This document shows, one piece after another, positions 1-4,668 of a stretch of 5,416 bases of DNA. The position numbers and the translations under genes are program-made. The stretch's first letter is position 1. Each line of letters starts with the position of its first letter. Below the pieces are notes generated by a model that was not told where the DNA came from, searched no databases, and worked only from the letters and a program-made list of their open reading frames with translations. Origin of the DNA: Clostridia bacterium. Lineage in GTDB: Bacteria > Bacillota > Clostridia > Oscillospirales > Ruminococcaceae. The stretch lies in the NCBI GenBank assembly GCA_009177225.1, contig WFLZ01000120.1:1-5416 (forward strand). The letters run 5' to 3'.

Positions 1-138
1 GAAAAAGTAAAGGAATATAAGGAAAAAATAAAAGATATTCCGAAAGAAAAAATAGCATATATCGACGAAACAGGCATAGATTCATGTCTTTACCGTGAGT
101 ATGGATATGCACCCCGCGGGAGGGGGAGAACATTATGA
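1..138 (+). pseudogene. IS630-family transposase fragment, truncated at both visible ends
   Basis: The frame is open from the first base of the window to a TGA at 136-138 (45 codons). It reads like the DDE catalytic core of IS630-type transposases: the segment IAYIDETGIDSCLYREYGYA is typical, with the Asp of YIDETG (codon 22) expected to be the second catalytic acidic residue. After APRG (around base 120) the family normally continues for roughly another hundred residues to the third catalytic acid. Here the frame instead reads RGRTL and stops, with the stop overlapping the ATG of the next gene. The 3' part of the element is therefore missing and the remnant abuts the response regulator's ribosome binding site. 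The 5' end lies outside the window, so the element's full extent is unknown. The family is recognised from motif memory, not a search. Confidence 0.8.
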
Positions 139-698
139 TTAAAATTGCTTTGGTTGATGATGACAAGCTGCTGCATAAAGAAATGGAAGAACATTTTAGT
201 CGCTTTCAGATTGCATATGACTTTGATTTCAATGTTGAGTTCTTTCTGTCATGTGAGGAAATATATCGTAAACTGTCAGCTGGTATGGAATACGATCTTA
301 TTTTTCTTGACATTGAATTTCCAGAAATGAAAGGTACGGATTTCGGAAAATTGCTTAGAAGAAAGCTGAAAAATTATGATACTCAGATCGTATTTATCTC
401 ATCGATCAAAGAATATTCTATGGATCTGTTTCAAACTCGACCTATAGAGATTTTAATTAAACCGATTACATATGAGAAGTTTTCATCTTGTATGCTTTCA
501 TATATGACACATTATGAAAATTCAAACGGCTTTCTTGAGTATACAATGGAAAACATAAAACACAGGATAAGAGTCCGAGAGGTTCTTTATCTTGAATCAT
601 ATGGTAAAAAAGTAGAATTCCATACAATGAGAGGAGATTTTATGACATATGGAAAAATAACAGATATAATTGCAGATTACACTGACAAATTCATCTGA
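135..698 (+). CDS. agrA: AgrA-like LytTR response regulator, cut short by an in-frame TGA
   Basis: This is the cytoplasmic response regulator of a peptide quorum-sensing two-component system. Residues 1 to about 120 form a receiver domain: the acidic cluster D8-D9-D10, the phospho-acceptor D59 in LIFLDIEFPEMKG, the switch Ser in VFISS (S89/S90) and K109-P110. From about residue 133 a LytTR DNA-binding domain begins (NGFLEYTMENIKHRIRVREV, then LYLESYGKKVEF). The frame stops after DKFI at codon 188 (TGA, 696-698), yet the rest of the LytTR domain continues in the same frame to TAA at 834-836, for a full length of 233 residues, normal for AgrA-type proteins. The ATG at 135 is supported by AGGGGGAG at 121-128. 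It lies in an operon with the histidine kinase. The 187-residue product would keep the receiver but lose half the DNA-binding domain. The symbol rests on domain order and the agrB/agrD neighbours. Confidence 0.85.
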   Translation: MIKIALVDDDKLLHKEMEEHFSRFQIAYDFDFNVEFFLSCEEIYRKLSAGMEYDLIFLDIEFPEMKGTDFGKLLRRKLKNYDTQIVFISSIKEYSMDLFQTRPIEILIKPITYEKFSSCMLSYMTHYENSNGFLEYTMENIKHRIRVREVLYLESYGKKVEFHTMRGDFMTYGKITDIIADYTDKFI

Positions 699-836
699 AT
701 AGCAAGAGGAATATATGTTAATGTTCAGCATATAATTGAGGCAACACCGAAAGAAATACTGCTGACAAATAATCGTACACTTCGGATTAGCCGAGGCTGT
801 CAAAATGCAGTTAGAGATCGGCTTTCAGAAATTTAA
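699..836 (+). pseudogene. Severed C-terminal half of the LytTR domain of the response regulator
   Basis: Directly after the TGA at 696-698 the same frame continues for 45 codons (IARGIYVNVQHIIEATPKEI, then LLTNNRTLRISRG and QNAVRDRLSEI) to TAA at 834-836. This matches the second half of a LytTR domain, where the family has an F-x-R-x-H/A-R-x-x-Y-V/L-N strand motif. Read across the stop it gives KFI-stop-IARGIYVN. The missing residue is the well-conserved Arg, and CGA to TGA is a single C-to-T change. No separate start codon or ribosome binding site suits independent translation. The TAA overlaps the Shine-Dalgarno sequence of the kinase gene, so the original gene was translationally close to its partner. 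Confidence 0.85.
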
Positions 837-847
837 GGAGAAATTTA

Positions 848-2056
848 ATGACTGATATTTTGTATTTAGCTGCAAATGCTCTTCATATTTATTCGCTTTA
901 CATTTTCATTGATAGTTTTTTGGGAAGGAGTAAGATCAATTCCAAGACTAAATTCCTAATCTACTTTGTATATTATTTAATGGGGATACTATGCTGGTTG
1001 TTTGTTCGGAATATGACTTTGAATTTATTTGTAAATACAGTTCCATTGTTTTTGATTACACTTCAGTATGAATCTTCGTTGAAGAAAAAAATCTTTTCTA
1101 CTATTTCTTCCTGTGCCGTTGGAATGTTTATTGACTGGATGACAGTATCAATTTTTGACGAGGGCTATTTAATTTCCAGTGGATTCATACAGTGTATTAT
1201 TTTACTAGTTTTTGCATCCCTTTTTAGACATTATTATGTTGATAAAGATTTGCATCAATTTAAATCAAGGTATTCCTGGCTATTAACTGTCATATCTGCG
1301 GGAACAATGGCTATAGGTGTTCTTACAATAGATGAGGAGACAACGCATGATGCTATTATTGCTATTATCTTGCTCTTGATAAACTTTTTAAATTTTTATA
1401 TATATAATATTGAGCAGAAGTTCTGGCAGGCGCAGCATAGACTGAACTTAATAGAAATTTCAAATGTTGCGTATCAAAATCAATTGAAAATAATGAGCGA
1501 AGCACAGCAAAAGATACGATTTATGAGACATGATCTTCGTAAGCATCTTAATCGCATCAGAGGATTGGTTGAAGAAGGTGGTATTGAAGATATTCCAAAA
1601 TACCTTGATGAAATGGAAGAATCGGTTATTGTAAAACGGGAGTTTTGCAAAACGGGAAATAACGATGTTGACAGTTTGATTAACTATGAGTTAACAATTG
1701 CTTATGAGTTTGGTACAGAAATATTCTGCGATATTGATTTACCTGAACAACTTAATGTCTCATCTTTTGATATGACTGTGATTTTGGGAAATTTACTTGA
1801 TAATGCTGTTGAAGCATTGCAGCAATCTGAAAAGAAGGTATTGATAATTACGATCAAATTTAACAAGGGGGTCATACGAATTGATATAGAAAATTCATAT
1901 AATTCAACATACAAACGAAAGACAGATGGGAGAGAGCATGGTATCGGGCTTCTAAGTGTTACAAATGCACTTGAAAAATATCATGGTACTTTAAAGACTT
2001 TTCCTGAAAAAGATAAATATCATTCAACTGTAGTTCTCTTTAATAGTTTTGATTGA
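848..2056 (+). CDS. agrC: AgrC-like membrane histidine kinase (GHKL/HATPase type)
   Basis: This 402-residue sensor kinase is expected to detect the cyclic autoinducing peptide and phosphorylate the adjacent regulator. Residues 1-188 are strongly hydrophobic, with about six or seven membrane segments (near 6-26, 36-54, 57-74, 83-101, 109-127, 143-160 and 168-186) and no large extracellular domain, as in AgrC-type sensors. A helical linker (190-225) leads to the phospho-acceptor His228 in MRHDLRKHLNRI. The catalytic domain has an N-box at 313-323 (LGNLLDNAVEA, N315 and N319) and a glycine-rich G-box at 364-370 (HGIGLLS). All catalytic motifs look intact. The start at 848 is set by AAGGAG at 835-840. 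The gene begins 11 bases after the regulator's TAA and ends just before a strong terminator, so it is the last gene of the transcript. The symbol rests on architecture plus neighbours; peptide specificity cannot be read from sequence. Confidence 0.88.
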   Translation: MTDILYLAANALHIYSLYIFIDSFLGRSKINSKTKFLIYFVYYLMGILCWLFVRNMTLNLFVNTVPLFLITLQYESSLKKKIFSTISSCAVGMFIDWMTVSIFDEGYLISSGFIQCIILLVFASLFRHYYVDKDLHQFKSRYSWLLTVISAGTMAIGVLTIDEETTHDAIIAIILLLINFLNFYIYNIEQKFWQAQHRLNLIEISNVAYQNQLKIMSEAQQKIRFMRHDLRKHLNRIRGLVEEGGIEDIPKYLDEMEESVIVKREFCKTGNNDVDSLINYELTIAYEFGTEIFCDIDLPEQLNVSSFDMTVILGNLLDNAVEALQQSEKKVLIITIKFNKGVIRIDIENSYNSTYKRKTDGREHGIGLLSVTNALEKYHGTLKTFPEKDKYHSTVVLFNSFD

Positions 2057-2059
2057 CTG

Positions 2060-2091
2060 ATGTCGGACACTGCTTAAGTGTCCGACATTTT
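2060..2091 (+). terminator. Intrinsic terminator after the agrA/agrC operon
   Basis: Bases 2060-2071 (ATGTCGGACACT) and 2077-2088 (AGTGTCCGACAT) form a perfect 12-bp stem around a 5-base loop, followed by a short T run (2088-2091) and further T-rich sequence. It sits four bases after the kinase stop codon and directly before the agrB promoter, insulating the two transcription units. The U tract is short, so efficiency is uncertain. Confidence 0.85.
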
Positions 2092-2167
2092 GCATTTCAT
2101 ACCCAAAAACTATACCACTCATACCATAAGACAATTTTTGCCAATCATTTATGTTATAGTAAATTAG
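2092..2167 (+). promoter_or_regulatory. agrB promoter with paired LytTR-type direct repeats
   Basis: Two direct repeats, TCATACCC at 2097-2104 and TCATACCA at 2119-2126, are spaced 22 bp start to start, about two helical turns, as for AgrA and other LytTR regulator sites. A third partial copy (CTATACC, 2110-2116) lies between them. An extended -10, TGTTATAGT, occupies 2152-2160, with no good -35 17 bp upstream, as expected for an activator-dependent promoter. The block aligns without gaps to 2780-2855 ahead of agrD. The likely regulator is the LytTR protein encoded at 135-836. Binding is inferred from layout and family knowledge. Confidence 0.75.
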
Positions 2168-2192
2168 TTGTAGTTGATTGAGGTGTGAAAAA

Positions 2193-2771
2193 ATGTTTGA
2201 AAATGCTGCTCTGCGCATCACTGAATGGATGGAGAATAACAGAATCATTGAACACGACAGAAGGGTTGTGGTTAAATGGGGAATACGCAATATATTGGAC
2301 ACATCGTTTAATATAGCAACTTTTCTAATAATAGGTATTTTAATACATATGCCTCTAGAAACAATTGTTTTCACTCTTGGATATATCCCTTTGAGATCAT
2401 ACGCCGGCGGCTATCATGCAAAAACACCTTTTAGATGTTGGATATTATCGAATTTTATTTTGTTAATAGCTCTGCTATGTGTTCATAATCTAAACCGCTA
2501 TCCTTTCATTCTTTTGTCACTTGCTATACTAAGCGTAATTTTCTTGATTATACTAATGCCTGTTTCAGACATACATAAGCCATTAAGTGATGTTGATAAA
2601 CATAGGTATAAACGAAAGGGAGTTTACATTCTATTTTGTGAAATAATCGTTTCAGTTTTGTTTAGTATAATCAATCTACCAGTTATCACATATAGTATAT
2701 TTGTTATCTGGATAATACTATCTGTTATGCTTGTACTTGGAAAAATAAAGAATAAGGTTTACCAAAAATAA
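2193..2771 (+). CDS. agrB: AgrB-family autoinducer peptide processing membrane protease
   Basis: AgrB is an integral membrane cysteine protease that cleaves the C-terminal tail of AgrD and forms the thiolactone ring, beginning autoinducer maturation. The 192-residue product is of normal AgrB length. The family signature RSYAGGYHAKTPFRCW is at residues 68-83, with catalytic His75 and Cys82 six residues apart or so, as in characterised AgrB proteins. The second conserved region appears as MPVSDIHKPL (122-131), corresponding to the family's P-x(5)-KPL segment. Hydrophobic segments lie near 37-52, 84-99, 103-122, 144-163 and 165-184. The ATG at 2193 is preferred over an in-frame TTG at 2178 because AGGTG at 2181-2185 is correctly spaced for 2193. 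It has its own LytTR-type promoter. No terminator separates it from agrD, 140 bp downstream, so read-through is possible. All expected active-site residues are intact. Confidence 0.92.
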   Translation: MFENAALRITEWMENNRIIEHDRRVVVKWGIRNILDTSFNIATFLIIGILIHMPLETIVFTLGYIPLRSYAGGYHAKTPFRCWILSNFILLIALLCVHNLNRYPFILLSLAILSVIFLIILMPVSDIHKPLSDVDKHRYKRKGVYILFCEIIVSVLFSIINLPVITYSIFVIWIILSVMLVLGKIKNKVYQK

Positions 2772-2779
2772 GAAAAAAT

Positions 2780-2855
2780 GCATTTCATACCCAAAAGTCA
2801 TACGGTTCATACCATAATCCGATTTTGGGCGTAATTTTATGCTACAATGAAATAG
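2780..2855 (+). promoter_or_regulatory. agrD promoter with paired LytTR-type direct repeats
   Basis: TCATACCC at 2785-2792 and TCATACCA at 2807-2814 are 22 bp apart, with a middle copy TCATACG at 2798-2804. An extended -10, TGCTACAAT, is at 2840-2848. Repeat-to--10 distance (36 bp) is identical to that of the agrB promoter, and the first 18 bases including T2779 (TGCATTTCATACCCAAAA) are identical. The -10 is closer to consensus than that of agrB, so this copy may be the stronger. It is the expected positive-feedback site of the circuit. Confidence 0.75.
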
Positions 2856-2911
2856 GTTATAAATAACCATAATAACTTCCGTTAACACGGAGGAATGAAA
2901 GGAAAATCATT

Positions 2912-3067
2912 ATGAAAAAAGGAATTTATTCACTCATCACTAAGTTTGGCGGACTGTTTGCTGCATTCGCAGTTGTTGTGACTTCGCTGACGTCAAATTC
3001 TACTTGTCTTTGGATCACATATCAACCCGAAGAGCCGGAGGAGGTTAAAGCGCTTAAAAAGAACTGA
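2912..3067 (+). CDS. agrD: AgrD-type cyclic autoinducer peptide precursor
   Basis: This 51-residue precursor has the tripartite AgrD layout. Residues 1 to about 27 are an amphipathic, membrane-seeking leader (MKKGIYSLITKFGGLFAAFA and onward). The core around residues 28-36 is SNSTCLWIT, with the ring-forming Cys32. The acidic, charged tail QPEEPEEVKALKKN (38-51) is what AgrB would remove. The predicted ring is Cys32-Leu-Trp-Ile-Thr36, a thiolactone of five residues. It closely resembles the Clostridium perfringens AgrD core CLWFT, known to me as a Cys-to-Thr five-residue ring. The ATG at 2912 is served by AAAGGA (2898-2903). A GGAGG at 2889-2893 lies further upstream. The gene has its own LytTR-type promoter rather than overlapping agrB. 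Processing at Thr36 versus Tyr37 and the length of the N-terminal tail cannot be fixed from sequence. Confidence 0.93.
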   Translation: MKKGIYSLITKFGGLFAAFAVVVTSLTSNSTCLWITYQPEEPEEVKALKKN

Positions 3068-3317
3068 ACAATGTGATGAAGCACACCATTATTATAACTT
3101 AAATCCGCAGATTTCATCTTATCGAATTGAAAAAGCTATACGTCAATAACAGCAACCAACTCTTCAGCATCGAAAAAGAAGGAAATCTCGATTGTCTAGC
3201 TGTTGAATAAGCAACAATTCATTGATAGCCAAAGTTGAATTCTGCGGATCAGTTATACTGCACCAATTCTTTCTAACGACGGTCAGGTGTATGACAATAT
3301 GAATTTTAATGCTATTA
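3068..3317. other. Non-coding or degenerate stretch between agrD and the IS110 element
   Basis: No intact gene is visible. One frame is open from 3103 to TAA at 3208 (containing LKKLYVNNSNQLFSIEKEG). A second frame is open from about 3226 towards 3317 (containing APILSNDGQVYDNMNFNAIT). Both lack a good start and ribosome binding site and their products are not recognised; they may be decayed coding sequence. No convincing terminator follows agrD: AAATC/GATTT at 3101-3114 is only a 5-bp hairpin without a T tract. An inverted repeat is listed separately. Confidence 0.5.
3094..3256. repeat. Imperfect inverted repeat pair, possible MITE
   Basis: The left arm at 3094-3120 (ATAACT, two extra bases, then AATCCGCAGATTTCATCTT) matches the reverse complement of the right arm at 3232-3256 (ATAACTGATCCGCAGAATTC, then AACTT) with about three mismatches and one 2-base gap. 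The core ATCCGCAGA/TCTGCGGAT is perfect. The arms enclose about 111 bp. Both outer edges read TA, which would fit a Tc1/mariner/IS630-style target duplication, although TA is its own reverse complement and so could simply extend the repeat. An alternative is a long-stem RNA structure at the end of the agrD transcript. Confidence 0.4.
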
Positions 3318-4415
3318 CTAAGGACCGAGCGCAGCATAATGGGAGTGTCCCTGTGCGAACTTGGAATCGAAATAACGCTTGAAGATATCATTATTCAACG
3401 AAACTTTCCAAGCAGCATTGATGAGCGCATAGCGTAGCACTTTGGAGCTGCGTTTGGACATTCTGGTGCGTTTAGCGTTTAACTTACCGGATTGATTCAA
3501 AATCGGATCAAGCCCTGCATATGCAAGCAGCTTCGATGGATGGGAGAACCGGTGAATGTCGCCAATCTCACCGAGAATCATCGCACCGTTCAGTTTTCCG
3601 ATACCCGACACAGACATAATAACAGAATCCAGCTCGTCCATCGCCTTCTCGATAATTTGCTCAAGCTCAGCTAACTGGCTTTCAATTAGCTCGCTCTGTG
3701 CAATGGTCTGAGTTATTTGAATAGATATGTAAGTGTTCTTTACACCCACGGACGATGCCGCAAGACTTTTGAGGGACTTTGCGTTCTTCTTTCCGAAGCG
3801 TCCTCTGGATGCCTTGGAGAGAAGATTGCTTAGTTTTGTTAAGCGTAAAGCAGCGATGTCGTCCGGTGAAGAATACGCTTTCAACAGCTCATAACAGGTC
3901 TTGATGTGAAGCCCGTATTTGAAGAAAAACTGCAATTCCGGAAAGATCATATCAACATATGATACGAGCTGAATTTTGAGGCGTGCTTTGGATTTCTTGA
4001 GCTTTTGACGGAATCTGCACAGAGATTTGAGCTGAAGTGTTTTAATATTATTCTCTGTGTAGAGTCGAAAAGCATTCATTGCCAATGTTTTGCAGATCAG
4101 CAAAGAATCAATTTTGTCGGTATTGGTTTTGCGAATGCCCGTTTTACGCATTGCTGCGGTCTGAACCGGATTGATGACAGCAAGCTAAAATCCCTGCGAA
4201 TGCAGAAAGAAAATCACATTCTCAGCGTAATGTGCAGTGGATTCAAGACCGATCAGAAGATCATTACTGTCAAGTGTTTCGAGTTTGGTTTTCAAGAGCT
4301 GAAAGCCCTCGTGGTCGTTGCGAAATACAAAGGGTTCGAGCAGCACAACACCGTCGGTGTTCATAGCGGCTGCAACGTGTGTTTCCTTTGCAATATCAAT
4401 GCCAACATAAATCAC
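3318..4415 (-). pseudogene. IS110-family transposase (DEDD/Tnp20), nonsense codon and truncated C-terminus
   Basis: Read from GTG at 4415-4413 on the minus strand, this is a recombinase-like transposase of the IS110 family, which moves DNA guided by a bridge RNA. The RuvC-like N-terminal domain shows D7 (VGIDIAK), E58 (LIGLESTAHYAEN), and D100 and D103 (TDKID). The C-terminal domain has VSGIGKLNGAMILGEIGDI and YAGLDPILNQSGK with the expected catalytic serine at about 309. Codon 77 is TAG (4187-4185). The frame continues at once with LAVINPVQTAAMRKTG, a standard family segment, so this is a single nonsense mutation. The C-terminus ends FAQGHSHYAALGP-stop, whereas the family usually continues after ALGH for some 25 or more residues, so the 3' end was lost near base 3323. 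The two open pieces are 4415-4185 and 4151-3318. The element is very probably inactive. Confidence 0.9.
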
Positions 4416-4452
4416 GGTATCACTTCCCTGAAAAGATTTGGTACTGTTTGAC

Positions 4453-4597
4453 GTGCCACAGGTATCTATCCTCGTAAACTTGCCTGAGATGAAAATTCTT
4501 TGACTTATCCAGCTATCAACATTTTGAATAGATCTGTGGCTTTACACTCCCACAAGTAGTCATGCTACAGGATAACATCAAAAGTCCACAGCACCCT
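4453..4597 (-). ncRNA. Candidate IS110 bridge RNA
   Basis: This is the non-coding leader between the element's outer edge and the transposase start. On the minus strand GCCACAG-ATCTAT (4540-4528) pairs with ATAGAT-AC-CTGTGGC (4469-4455): a 13-bp stem with a 2-base bulge closing a 58-base loop. That is the form of the loop-bearing stems in characterised bridge RNAs. A second CTGTGG (minus strand 4591-4586) could compete for the same CCACAG, and a small GTAG/CTAC hairpin lies at 4556-4568. A -10 at 4603-4611 would start transcription near 4597. Which loop would bind target or donor DNA is not assignable by eye, and the 3' end is a guess. Confidence 0.5.
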
Positions 4598-4602
4598 TTA
4601 TT

Positions 4603-4611
4603 ATTATACCA
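4603..4611 (-). promoter_or_regulatory. Consensus extended -10 for the IS110 leader RNA and transposase
   Basis: On the minus strand the sequence is TGGTATAAT, a perfect TG-n-TATAAT extended -10, at the outer edge of the element. No reasonable -35 lies 16-18 bp upstream. In IS110 elements the -35 is supplied by the right end when the element circularises, and that end is missing here. Confidence 0.55.
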
Positions 4612-4621
4612 AAATCTTTTT

Positions 4622-4668
4622 GAAAGGAGTAGTATGATTTAGGGTTAACTATATCATACAAGGATAAT
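4622..4668 (+). promoter_or_regulatory. Maturase leader with two-codon minigene and hairpin
   Basis: A strong Shine-Dalgarno (GAAAGGAG, 4622-4629) precedes ATG-ATT-TAG at 4634-4642, a two-codon open frame. Overlapping it, GTATGATTTAG (4632-4642) and CTATATCATAC (4649-4659) form a stem of ten pairs with one T-T mismatch and a 6-base loop. The stem ends directly against the maturase's own ribosome binding site AAGGAT (4660-4665). A role in translational control is inferred from position only. Confidence 0.4.

Larger units (their letters stand above)
3318..4610 (-). mobile_element. Truncated IS110-family insertion sequence
   Basis: The element comprises the disrupted transposase plus roughly 190 bp of non-coding leader upstream of it, the layout of the IS110 subgroup whose bridge RNA is encoded in the left end. 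The right end (beyond the transposase C-terminus) is missing, with the break at about 3320-3323. The outer left edge cannot be fixed because IS110 elements lack inverted terminal repeats. It is placed near 4600-4620 because a minus-strand -10 lies at 4603-4611 and the maturase leader begins at about 4622. The element separates the agr locus from the radical SAM gene. Confidence 0.75.

Noticed and set aside
145..330. 61-codon plus-strand ORF inside the response regulator
   Set aside because: It is a shadow of the receiver domain in another frame, with no ribosome binding site and no recognisable protein.
696..698. UGA recoded as a sense codon in this organism
   Set aside because: The kinase and agrD both end sensibly at TGA, and the IS110 gene carries a TAG lesion, so a general UGA recoding does not explain the data.
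597..803. Minus-strand ORF across the LytTR region
   Set aside because: It lies opposite clear LytTR coding sequence and has shadow-like Cys/Tyr/Ile composition.
2178..2192. TTG at 2178 as agrB start
   Set aside because: The AGGTG at 2181-2185 lies downstream of it and is correctly placed for the ATG at 2193; family length also fits the ATG.
1702..2374. Minus-strand ORFs opposite the kinase C-terminus and agrB start
   Set aside because: They are antisense to well-supported genes, and the second crosses the terminator and promoter.
2895..2915. Six-codon leader peptide MKGKSL overlapping the agrD ATG
   Set aside because: The GGAGG is only about one base from its ATG, too close to initiate well, so a chance frame is more likely.
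3080..3105. Similarity of AGCAC...ATTATTATA at 3080-3096 to 4590-4608, suggesting a duplication flanking the IS
   Set aside because: The match needs a gap and is mostly AT-rich, and neither copy sits at a defined element edge.
3340..3348. TGGGAGTGT shared between the transposase 3' end and the IS110 leader (minus strand 4551-4543)
   Set aside because: A nine-base match inside coding sequence is not convincing as a bridge RNA target; I could not tie it to the truncation point.
3492..4451. Plus-strand ORFs (3492-3674, 4005-4451) opposite the transposase
   Set aside because: The minus strand carries unmistakable IS110 motifs, and these are shadows.
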